Shown here one piece after another: positions 24,905-33,521 of a DNA stretch of 64,000 bases. Below the pieces are notes generated by a model that made no database searches, had not been told where the DNA came from, and saw nothing but the letters and a program-made list of their open reading frames with translations. Source of the stretch: Streptomyces endocoffeicus (lineage in GTDB: Bacteria; Actinomycetota; Actinomycetes; Streptomycetales; Streptomycetaceae); the NCBI RefSeq assembly GCF_016741935.1, contig NZ_JAERRG010000003.1:1-64000 (forward strand). The letters are read 5' to 3'. The translations under genes and the position numbers were made by a program. Every line of letters begins with the position of its first letter. The first letter of the stretch is position 1.

Positions 24905-26455
24905 CTACTTGTCGATGCGGAGGGTGGCGGGGTCGAGATAGTCGTCGAAGGTGCGGATGCTGTATCCCTTGGCGACGACCGTGGTGGACGGCAGGGTCGA
25001 CAGCGGGATCGCGTCGACCCGCTTCAGGAACGACTTCTGCGCGGAGTGGAGAGCGGCGCACCGCGCGGTGCGGTCCAGCTTGCTCATGGCCCGGTCGACG
25101 GCCGCGTATCCCTCGTCGTTGACCAGGCCCGTCTTGTTGCGGCCGCCCTTTTCGGTCGGCGGGCCCATGACACGCAGGAGGGAGGAGGTGAGCGTGCCCA
25201 TCATGTTGTTGTCGCCCTGGACGTTGATGTCCCAGTCCTTGCCGCCGGCGGCGGTCACGGTGGCCCAGTTGGCGTTGTCCAGGGAGTCGGCCCTCGCCGT
25301 CGCCCCGGCCTTGCGCAGCGCTTCGGCGATGTAGTCGTTGCCGCCGCGGAGCAGGGTCGTGCCCACGATGCGGAAACGGACCCCCTTCAGCTTCTTGGCG
25401 GCGGCGGCGCGGTCGGCGGCGACCAGTGCCGACCGGTCGGTGTTGACACAGGGCACCTTGGCTGAGGCGACCGAGCGGATCACGCTGCCCCGTTCGCCGC
25501 TGACGATGTCGCTGAAGGTCTGGGCGTCGATGGCCCGCGCCACCGCGGTGCGCAGGTCGGGCCGGTTCGCGAAGACGGTCCCCGGACGCTCGTTGAACAG
25601 CAGATAGGTCGTGGTGTTCGACGCGCTGGAGGTGGTGAACCGGGAGTCGCCGTCGAACCGGTTCACGTTCTCGTCGGCGACCACCCCCACGTCCAGGCTG
25701 TAGGACACCAGCTTGGTGGCGATCGTCGAGTAGTCGGTGATCGGTGTGAGCTCCAGATGCTTGGCGGGAACCCCCCGCAGCGGCCTGGCGAACCTCGGCC
25801 AGGCCGTGTAACCGCTCCGCAGGGTGAGCCCGTACGACACGGCCGGCCGGGCGGAGGTCAAGGTGTACGGGCCGGAGAACGCCCCCTTGACCTTGCCGGT
25901 CGCCAACTGCTCGGCATGGTCCAATCCCGCCGGGCACACGATCCCGGCCGAGGGCAGACTCAGCCCGGTGAGGAAGTCCGACCAGGGAGCGGACAGCCTG
26001 GCCCGCACCGTGGCCGCTCCATCGTCGGCCGTGAACGTCGCCGTGGCCGACCCCAGCGCCAGGGTCCGGCCCGGGGATCCCGTCTCCGGCGAGGCGAACC
26101 GGGTCAGCGACCGCGCCACCGCGGACGGTGTGATCGGGCTCCCGTCGGAGCAGGTCAGCCCTTTGCGGATGGTGAACGTGTAGTGGGCGGCGTCCTCCGC
26201 CTCCCACGTCGACGCGATCCCACCCACCAGGCGGTTGCCGGAGTCCTTGCGCACCACCGTGTCGTACAGCAGCCGGGCCACGGTGAAGTCGTCGCCGCCG
26301 CCGGCCAACGCCGGATCGAAGGTCGCCGGATCGGTGTTCAACGACATGTTGATCGTGTCCGTCGACCCCCTCAGCGCGGCCTCATCCACTCCGCATCCGG
26401 TGGCGCTCAGCCCCCATGCGGCCACCACCGCCAGCACAGCACCCCGACGAAACAC
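24905..26455 (-). CDS. Family 5 extracellular solute-binding lipoprotein
   Basis: This 516-aa peptide-binding protein starts at GTG 26455 after GGGAGG. The N-terminus VFRRGAVLAVVAAWGLSATG followed by Cys is a lipoprotein signal peptide. The mature part has the family 5 features: NTDPATFDPAL, LYDTVVRKDSGNRLVGGIAS, YTFTIRKGLTCSDGSPITP. It captures a peptide-like ligand for the DppB/CD/F transporter. It is divergent from the Lrp-type regulator at 26718 across about 260 bases, where regulation of the operon probably occurs. Confidence 0.9.
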   Translation of the reverse strand: MFRRGAVLAVVAAWGLSATGCGVDEAALRGSTDTINMSLNTDPATFDPALAGGGDDFTVARLLYDTVVRKDSGNRLVGGIASTWEAEDAAHYTFTIRKGLTCSDGSPITPSAVARSLTRFASPETGSPGRTLALGSATATFTADDGAATVRARLSAPWSDFLTGLSLPSAGIVCPAGLDHAEQLATGKVKGAFSGPYTLTSARPAVSYGLTLRSGYTAWPRFARPLRGVPAKHLELTPITDYSTIATKLVSYSLDVGVVADENVNRFDGDSRFTTSSASNTTTYLLFNERPGTVFANRPDLRTAVARAIDAQTFSDIVSGERGSVIRSVASAKVPCVNTDRSALVAADRAAAAKKLKGVRFRIVGTTLLRGGNDYIAEALRKAGATARADSLDNANWATVTAAGGKDWDINVQGDNNMMGTLTSSLLRVMGPPTEKGGRNKTGLVNDEGYAAVDRAMSKLDRTARCAALHSAQKSFLKRVDAIPLSTLPSTTVVAKGYSIRTFDDYLDPATLRIDK

Positions 26456-26717
26456 GACGCCTCCCACGCAACGGCCGAAAAGGTGCCCGGAGCCTAAGTC
26501 GCACACATCCGTCGCTGACCCACCGGGACGCACCACGCAAGAAATTCGGCAAAGGCGCGGCGCTGGTGCACGGTATTTCCGCGCGACCCATCAGTAGGTT
26601 TCGGCCGTGTTGCGGTTGCCTGCACGAAAGCACGGCTTTCCATGCCCCGCGGAGCCGCATCAGCCCGGCCGGCGGCGGGCGCGCGCATGGTTCTGGCCGG
26701 ATCGGCGTCCTCACCGC

Positions 26718-27740
26718 ATGATGCTGTGCATGGCCGACGCGCTGGACTTCCAGATCATCAACGCCCTGCAGATCCATCCCCGGGTCTCATGGGCTCAGCT
26801 CGGGAGGATCCTCCGGGTCGACCCCTCGACGATCTCCCGCCGGTGGTCGGCGCTCACCGGCCGGCGGCAGGTGTGGACGAGCTGTTCCGAGGGCGACGCC
26901 CCGCACCTCCGCGATCAGATGATCTCCGCCCTGGTCGAGATCAGCTGCGCCCCCGGCCGACGGGAACAGGTGCTCGCCGAACTCGGCCGGCAGGGCCCCG
27001 TCTCCAGCGTGCACTGCACTTCCGGCCCGCGGGATCTGTACATCATGATCTCCACCGACAGCCTGCTCTCCATGGACCGGTACATCGACGAGCGGATCGC
27101 CGTGATCCCCGGCATCCTCGGCACCCGCACCCACTACCTGCGAAAGATCTTCTTCGAAGGGTCGAGCTGGCGGCTGAAGACACTCTCCAAGGAACAGATC
27201 AAGGCGCTGCACGACCTCCGGCCGACCGATCCGCCCAAGCAGCGCAGGCCCGTCCACCGGGCGGTCGTCGCCGCACTCGAGGCGGACACCCGTCGAACCG
27301 CCGCGGATATGCAGCGGGAGCTGGGCCGGTCCCTTTCCATGATCTCGCGGGACATCGACGCGGTACTCGCCGCGAGCTGGGTCAGATGGCGGGTGGACTT
27401 CGCACATGCCCTCATGGGCTGGTCCGCCGCGGCGGCACTGTGGCTGGATGTCGAGCCCTTGGAACTGGAGCGTGTCGTCGCCTCGCTCCGGCTGCTGAAC
27501 CATGTGCGGCTGTGTGCCTCCGTGACCGGTGACGCCAATCTCGCGGTGTTCCTCTGGCTGCGCAATCTGCAGGAGCTGGACGAGATCGAGAACCGGCTGA
27601 CCACGGTGTTCCCCAAGGTGCTGGTCAAGGACCGGTGGATCGTCCCGAGGATCGCGAAGCGAGCCGGCCACGTCCTCGACTTGGACAGTCGGCACCGTCG
27701 CTGGGTCCCCCTCGGCCATCACCCGGTGTTCGAGGACTGA
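26718..27740 (+). CDS. Double-module Lrp/AsnC family regulator
   Basis: This 340-aa protein is about twice the usual Lrp size. It has one HTH at the N-terminus (IHPRVSWAQLGRILRVDPST) followed by a RAM-like ligand domain, then a second HTH (ADMQRELGRSLSMISRDID) and a second RAM-like domain ending near IAKRAGHVLDLDSRH. Tandem AsnC proteins of this kind are known in actinobacteria. The start is uncertain: ATG 26718, 26721 or 26730, none with a clear ribosome site. It is divergent from the peptide transporter and upstream of the M20 hydrolase, so it is probably their amino-acid- or peptide-responsive regulator. Confidence 0.85.
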   Translation: MMLCMADALDFQIINALQIHPRVSWAQLGRILRVDPSTISRRWSALTGRRQVWTSCSEGDAPHLRDQMISALVEISCAPGRREQVLAELGRQGPVSSVHCTSGPRDLYIMISTDSLLSMDRYIDERIAVIPGILGTRTHYLRKIFFEGSSWRLKTLSKEQIKALHDLRPTDPPKQRRPVHRAVVAALEADTRRTAADMQRELGRSLSMISRDIDAVLAASWVRWRVDFAHALMGWSAAAALWLDVEPLELERVVASLRLLNHVRLCASVTGDANLAVFLWLRNLQELDEIENRLTTVFPKVLVKDRWIVPRIAKRAGHVLDLDSRHRRWVPLGHHPVFED

Positions 27741-27968
27741 GGGGACGGAGGAACCGAGGGGGTGAGGGGACCCGCCTCGGCGGCTGAGGGACCGAGGAGA
27801 CTCGGGGGACCGCGGTCGCCGCCGTCGCGAACCATGCGTATCCAGGCCCGGATTTCGGTGATCCGTGCCGATGAACCGGCATCCGGACTCAATGCGTGGC
27901 ACTTCTCATAGCCTCGGCGCCAGGCGGCCCGGACGGGCGCCCGTGCACCGAGAAAAGAGAGGGCGCTC

Positions 27969-29219
27969 GTGGATTTTGAGCAGCTCGTAGCATTTCGCCG
28001 AGAACTGCACCGGAACCCGGAACCCGCATTCCTGGAGATCGGCACCGCGGCCCGGATCGAACAGGCCCTCGAGGGACTGGAGATACGCGTCCGCACGGGG
28101 AAAGCCGCTCAGGATCTCTCCGCCGTCGTCAACTTCCCGGCCCCGGAAACCCTGGACGAATGGGCGGCTCGGGCGGCGGATTCGGGTGTCCCGGAAGAGC
28201 GGGCCCGGTACTTCCGGGAGAACGGCACCGCGCTGGTCGTCGACATCGCGGGCGCCCGTCCGGGGCCGCGCTGGGGGCTTCGCGTCGACATCGACGCGCT
28301 TCCGATGCGCGAATCGACCGATGCCGCTCATTTCCCGGTGGCCAACGGGTTCGCCTCGACGAACGGCGCGATGCACGCGTGCGGCCACGACGCCCACGCC
28401 ACCATCGGCGTCGGCCTGCTCCACCGCCTGTCGGACCATGACTTCGCGGGCACGCTTCGGATCCTGTTCCAGCCTGCCGAGGAGGGGGTGCGGGGAGCGC
28501 AGACGATGATCGACGCCGGGGTGGCCGACGAGATCGACAACATGCTCGCGGTGCACATGGCCGGAGACATGGCCGTTGGCGGGGTCGTGGGGAGTTTCAC
28601 CGGTGGCATGGCGACCCGCAAGCTGAAGGTCGACTTCGCGGGCAAGGCCGCTCACGCGGCCGGCACACCGGAGGCCGGCCGCAACGCGCTGCTCGCGGCA
28701 TCGATGTCCGCGCTGGGCATCATGGGGCTCCCGCGCTTCAGCACCGCGGACACGCGGCTCAATGTCGGCACGCTTGTCGCCGGCGACGGGGTGAACATCG
28801 TGCCCTCCTCCGCGGTGATGACCTGCGAGGCGCGTGCGACCGACGACGAGGTCGTCGACGAGCTGGTCGACCGGGTCCGATCGATTGTGGAAGGGGCGAG
28901 CCTGGCCCAGGGGGTCCGGGCGAACGTCGCGGTGATGGGCCGATCAGCGACCGTCGCACCGGACGACGAACTGATCGACCGCATCGTCCACGTGGCCACC
29001 GCCCATGACGAGGTCACCGAGGTCATCCGGACCCGGGCGTTCGCGGGAAGCGATGACGCCAACCTTCTCATCAGGCATGTCCAGCGGCGCGGGGGCAAGG
29101 GCGCCTATCTGATGGTCGGGGCGGGCAGCCCGGGGCCTCATCACAGCGAGAACTTCGACATCGCGGAGGAAACGATTCCGACCGCGATCGAGATCCTCGA
29201 ATCGCTGATCCGCGGGTGA
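27969..29219 (+). CDS. M20 family amidohydrolase / peptidase
   Basis: This 416-aa metal-dependent hydrolase belongs to the M20D/AbgA-like amidohydrolases that cleave N-acyl amino acids or aminobenzoyl-glutamate. Metal ligands appear as HACGHDAH (Cys138, His140), Glu171/Glu172 in QPAEEG, His about 198 in AVHMAGD, and His in GPHHSENF near residue 390. The start is GTG 27969 after GAGAGGG. It is next to the peptide importer and its regulator, so it probably hydrolyses the imported amide or peptide in the cytoplasm. The 228 bases before it hold no gene. Confidence 0.9.
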   Translation: MDFEQLVAFRRELHRNPEPAFLEIGTAARIEQALEGLEIRVRTGKAAQDLSAVVNFPAPETLDEWAARAADSGVPEERARYFRENGTALVVDIAGARPGPRWGLRVDIDALPMRESTDAAHFPVANGFASTNGAMHACGHDAHATIGVGLLHRLSDHDFAGTLRILFQPAEEGVRGAQTMIDAGVADEIDNMLAVHMAGDMAVGGVVGSFTGGMATRKLKVDFAGKAAHAAGTPEAGRNALLAASMSALGIMGLPRFSTADTRLNVGTLVAGDGVNIVPSSAVMTCEARATDDEVVDELVDRVRSIVEGASLAQGVRANVAVMGRSATVAPDDELIDRIVHVATAHDEVTEVIRTRAFAGSDDANLLIRHVQRRGGKGAYLMVGAGSPGPHHSENFDIAEETIPTAIEILESLIRG

Positions 29220-29266
29220 TCCGCCGCCCGCCGCGTCCGCCTCGTCGTCGACGAGTACGCGGAGTA

Positions 29267-29644
29267 CTACGGCGCCTTGCTCACCAGCGCGGCCAGTTCG
29301 GGGTCGCCTTCGTACCGTCGCCGGTGCAGATCGGCGATCTTCGCGCCCATCTGCGGGTCGTCATCGTCGGTGATGTCGTACGAGTCGTACTTCTCGACCA
29401 TGGGCATACCGATCCGGTCGGTGTGCGCGTGCGCCGGATGCGTCAGATACTCCCAGTAGCCGTCGAGGTCCTCGATGACGAACACGGCGCCACAGTCGAA
29501 ATCGCCTCCGAAATCGCGGCCGGCGACAAACGACTTCACCGCCGGGATGACCCGGCCCTGGTTGCGCATGCTCTCCAGCGCCTCCTCGATCTGCTCCTGC
29601 GTCACGCCCGCCTTGGCCTTCAGACGGATGCCGTGGTAGATCAT
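29267..29644 (-). CDS. Dabb-domain (dimeric alpha/beta barrel) protein
   Basis: This is a 125-aa single-domain protein of the stress-responsive A/B-barrel (Dabb) type: YHGIRLKAKAGVTQEQIEEA, a central VKSFVAGRDFGG, then HPAHAHTDRI. The start is ATG 29644 after GGGGAG. Family members are small enzymes (for example cyclases or decarboxylases in polyketide paths) or stress proteins. No neighbouring biosynthetic genes suggest a specific reaction. Confidence 0.8.
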   Translation of the reverse strand: MIYHGIRLKAKAGVTQEQIEEALESMRNQGRVIPAVKSFVAGRDFGGDFDCGAVFVIEDLDGYWEYLTHPAHAHTDRIGMPMVEKYDSYDITDDDDPQMGAKIADLHRRRYEGDPELAALVSKAP

Positions 29645-29838
29645 CGTGCTCCCCTTCATACCGACTATGAACCGACTATGAACTGGCCTGGTGTCTCGTC
29701 GCATCAGCATGAGTTGCCTATCTGACGGCGACGGCGACGGTGACCGCGCATAGGCACACACCCGCCGGCGAAGGTGCGATGACCGCTCCGCTGATCACCG
29801 GTGCCGGGCCCACGTCACGGCGCGATCGGGCGGTGGCG

Positions 29839-30770
<932 letters not shown>

Positions 30771-30824
30771 GCCGGTCTCCGGCCTGAGCCGTGGTGCCGC
30801 GGCATCGAATCGCCGCCCGACTCG

Positions 30825-31592
30825 TCAGGTAAGGGCGTCGATCAGCATGAAGGCGGCCACAGCCAGCAGCACGACGGCGAAGGCGCGCCGCAGGAGCGTG
30901 CCGGTCACCTGGAGGGCCAAGCGTTTGCCGTCCCAGGCGCCCAGGATCGCCGCCCCGGTGAAGGGGCCGATCACCGCCCAGTCGAGGCCGGAGGTGGTGT
31001 CACCCCGGGTGGTCAGGGAAGCGAGCGAGTTCGCCGAGATGACCAGCAGGCTGGTGCCGACGGCGGCCCGCATCTCGAATGCCAACACGGTGACCAGGGC
31101 CGGGACCGCGAGGAACCCTCCGCCGACGCCGAGCAGTCCGGTCAGGGCGCCCAGTCCCGCGCCGGTGCCGGCTGCCTTGACGGGCCTTACCTCGCTGACT
31201 GCTGAGTCGGTGGCGGCATGGCCGGTGGCGGCGTTGCCGGGGCGCAGCATCCTGACGGCGGCGAGTGCGGCGACGGCCGCGAACGCGGCGGTCAGCACGG
31301 GCTGCGGCAGGCGGGATGCGGCGGCTCCGGCCGCGGCGGCGGGGAGGAGTCCGGCCGCGGCGAAGAGGGCGCCGGCCTTCCAGCGCACATTGCCTGTGCG
31401 GGCGTGGGCGTACAGGGCGGTGAGCGAGGTGGCGGTGACGATGATCAGGCTGGCGGTGGTGGCGGCGGCCGGAGTGAAGCCGAGCAGGTAGATCAGTGCG
31501 GGTACCGCCAGGACACTGCCGCCGCCGCCGAGTGCGCCGAGCGCGAGTCCGACCACGGCCCCGGCGATCAGGGCCAGGATCAGCGCGCTCAC
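30825..31592 (-). CDS. TauE/SafE family sulfite exporter
   Basis: This 255-aa membrane protein has the duplicated TauE/SafE signature: GALGGGGSVLAVPALIYLLG near the N-terminus and GLLGVGGGFLAVPALV in the second half. About eight helices are expected. GTG 31592 overlaps the stop of the rhodanese gene (GTGA). It probably exports sulfite or another sulfur oxyanion produced by the dioxygenase/rhodanese pair. Confidence 0.9.
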   Translation of the reverse strand: MSALILALIAGAVVGLALGALGGGGSVLAVPALIYLLGFTPAAATTASLIIVTATSLTALYAHARTGNVRWKAGALFAAAGLLPAAAAGAAASRLPQPVLTAAFAAVAALAAVRMLRPGNAATGHAATDSAVSEVRPVKAAGTGAGLGALTGLLGVGGGFLAVPALVTVLAFEMRAAVGTSLLVISANSLASLTTRGDTTSGLDWAVIGPFTGAAILGAWDGKRLALQVTGTLLRRAFAVVLLAVAAFMLIDALT

Positions 31593-31951
31593 GCTATGAC
31601 ACCGCGGCCGCCCCGATCGCCGGTGACCGGCAGGCCCGCACGTGCCCATGCGGTCATGCCGCCGTTGACGTCGGTGGCCTCGACGCCGCGTTCGGCCAGC
31701 AATCTGGCGGCCTGCTGGGAGCGGTGGCCGGAGCGGCAGATCGTGACCACGGGGTTGCCCCGCACGGCTTCCGGGAGCGCTGCCCCGGCTGTCAGGCGGG
31801 AGAGCGGCAGGTGCAGTGCGCTGGGCGCGTGCCCGGCGTTCCATTCCGGTGTTTCGCGGACGTCCAGCAGGACGGCCTGGCCGGCCCTGGTCCGCCGATG
31901 GGCCTGCTCGGCGGTGAGGCGGCCCGGGCCGCGGCGAAGAAGCGAGAACAT
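31589..31951 (-). CDS. Rhodanese-like sulfurtransferase
   Basis: This is a 120-aa single-domain rhodanese with LLDVRETPEWNAGH and active-site loop ICRSGHRS (Cys72). It lies between the persulfide dioxygenase and the exporter on the same strand. It probably transfers sulfane sulfur from persulfides to sulfite or glutathione-like thiols (mycothiol in this group). Confidence 0.92.
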   Translation of the reverse strand: MFSLLRRGPGRLTAEQAHRRTRAGQAVLLDVRETPEWNAGHAPSALHLPLSRLTAGAALPEAVRGNPVVTICRSGHRSQQAARLLAERGVEATDVNGGMTAWARAGLPVTGDRGGRGVIA

Positions 31952-31989
31952 ATCTGATCACTTTCGTGTGGGTGGCGTGGAAGGGCGCG

Positions 31990-33366
31990 TCAGTCGGTGC
32001 CGTCGGGGCGGGTGAGGGTCAGTCCTGCCGGGATGGCGGCGTCGAAGCCGTCGTCGACAGCGACTACGTCGCGGCCGGCGGCGTCGAGCAGGGAGGCGGC
32101 GATCGCCGCGCGCATCCCGCCGGCGCAGTGCACCCACACCACCCCGTCCGGCACCTCGCCGATACGGCCGCGCAACTCATGGACCGGGATGTGGACCGAG
32201 CCGTCGATACGGCCGCCCGCGCGTTCGGAGTCCCGGCGCACATCCAGGACGACCACGTCGTCGCCGCGCTTGACGACATCGGCGAGATCGGCGAAGCGGG
32301 CGCGGTGGAGGGTGGCGAGCCGCTCGCCGGCGCGGACCCAGCCGGCCGGGTCGCCGGTGGCGGCGGCGGCCGGGCGGTCGATGCCCACCCGCGTGAGCTC
32401 CCGCTGCGCGTCGGTGATCTGCTCCGCGGTGTTGGCGAGCAGGGTGACGGGCTTGCCCCACGGGATCAGCCAGGCCAGATAGGTGGCCAGCTTGCCGGTG
32501 CCCTCGAAGTTGAACGATCCGGCCACATGCCCCTCGGCGAAGGCCACGCGGCTGCGCAGGTCCACCACCCACTCACCCGCGGCCAGCCGGGAGGCGATCT
32601 CCTCGGCGTCCGCATGCCCCGGCGGGGTGAGGTCGACCGGTGCGGGGCCCGCGGCGTTGGCCGGCCCCATGTGCGCGTAGTACGCGGGCACGTCGTCGAG
32701 CCCGGCGAGCATCCGGGTGACGAAGGTGTCCACGTCCATGGTCAGTGCGTCGTTGGTCCTGCGCTCCTCGCCGATCGTGGTCGCGTCGCTCTCGGCCGGT
32801 GCGGAGGAGCAGAAGCTGCCGAATCCATGGGTGGGCAGCACCGGCACCTCGTCGTCCAGCTCATCGGCCAGCCGGTGGACGGAGGCGTGCTGGGCGCGGG
32901 CCAGCTGCTCGGTCAGCCTTGGTTCGACCAGATCCGGGCGGCCCACCGTGCCGATCAGCAGCGATCCGCCGGTGAACGCCGCCACACCGTGCCCGTCCTC
33001 GGTCAGGGCGTAGGAGGTGTGGTGCGGGGTGTGCCCGGGAGTGGCCATCGCGCGCAGCGCCAGCCCCTCGTCCACCGCCACGGTGTCGCCGTCGGCGACC
33101 GGGGTGCCGGCGAACGACACATGGGCCCCGGCCGGCAACAGGTAGTGGGCGCCGGTGACGCGGGCCAGCTCCAGGCCGCCGCTGACGTAGTCGTTGTGCA
33201 AGTGCGTCTCCGCCACGAAAGCGATGCGCACCCCGCGGCGGGTGGCCGCGGCGATGACCTGGTCGATGTCGCGCGGCGGGTCGATGACCACCGCGGCATG
33301 GGGCCCGCCGGCCAGGTAGCTGCGGTTGCCCAGGCCGTCGAATTCCAGGGTGTCCACAAAGAACAC
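31990..33366 (-). CDS. Metallo-beta-lactamase/rhodanese persulfide dioxygenase (CstB/ETHE1-like)
   Basis: This 458-aa protein has an N-terminal MBL-fold Fe dioxygenase domain: THLHNDYVSGG (His55, His57, Asp59) and PGHTPHH. It is followed by two rhodanese-like domains; the first lacks the Cys, and the second has VHCAGGMRA (Cys about 411). This is the CstB layout. It oxidises low-molecular-weight persulfides to sulfite or thiosulfate. Two CstR-type operators lie just upstream (33384-33436), so it heads the leftward dioxygenase-rhodanese-exporter operon. Confidence 0.9.
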   Translation of the reverse strand: MFFVDTLEFDGLGNRSYLAGGPHAAVVIDPPRDIDQVIAAATRRGVRIAFVAETHLHNDYVSGGLELARVTGAHYLLPAGAHVSFAGTPVADGDTVAVDEGLALRAMATPGHTPHHTSYALTEDGHGVAAFTGGSLLIGTVGRPDLVEPRLTEQLARAQHASVHRLADELDDEVPVLPTHGFGSFCSSAPAESDATTIGEERRTNDALTMDVDTFVTRMLAGLDDVPAYYAHMGPANAAGPAPVDLTPPGHADAEEIASRLAAGEWVVDLRSRVAFAEGHVAGSFNFEGTGKLATYLAWLIPWGKPVTLLANTAEQITDAQRELTRVGIDRPAAAATGDPAGWVRAGERLATLHRARFADLADVVKRGDDVVVLDVRRDSERAGGRIDGSVHIPVHELRGRIGEVPDGVVWVHCAGGMRAAIAASLLDAAGRDVVAVDDGFDAAIPAGLTLTRPDGTD

Positions 33367-33383
33367 GGTTCACTGCTCCCTTC

Positions 33384-33436
33384 GTACCCCCGGGGGTATC
33401 TGGCGCTCACCCTAACAGGTATACCCAGGGGGGTAT
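33384..33436. promoter_or_regulatory. Two CstR/CsoR operators upstream of the dioxygenase
   Basis: GTACCCCCGGGGGTAT (33384-33399) and ATACCCAGGGGGGTAT (33421-33436) are spaced 37 bases start to start. They match the copy at 30455-30470. They lie 18-70 bases before the dioxygenase start codon. Confidence 0.8.
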
Positions 33437-33454
33437 TACGTGAACGGAAGGAGC

Positions 33455-33471
33455 CCCCGCGGGCGGCGGGG
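33455..33471 (-). terminator. Possible terminator after the LuxR-family gene
   Basis: CCCCGC (33455-33460) and GCGGGG (33466-33471) form a 6-bp GC stem with a 5-base loop, about 50 bases beyond the leftward LuxR-family stop. There is no T-run, so it is only a weak candidate. Confidence 0.3.
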
Positions 33472-33521
33472 TGCATGCCGAAGAGGCCGTCGATGACGGT
33501 GGGCGGGGCGGAAACGGACGT

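Noticed and set aside
29241..29255. CTCGTC/GACGAG hairpin between convergent M20 and Dabb genes
   Set aside because: The stem is only 6 bp; too weak to call a terminator.
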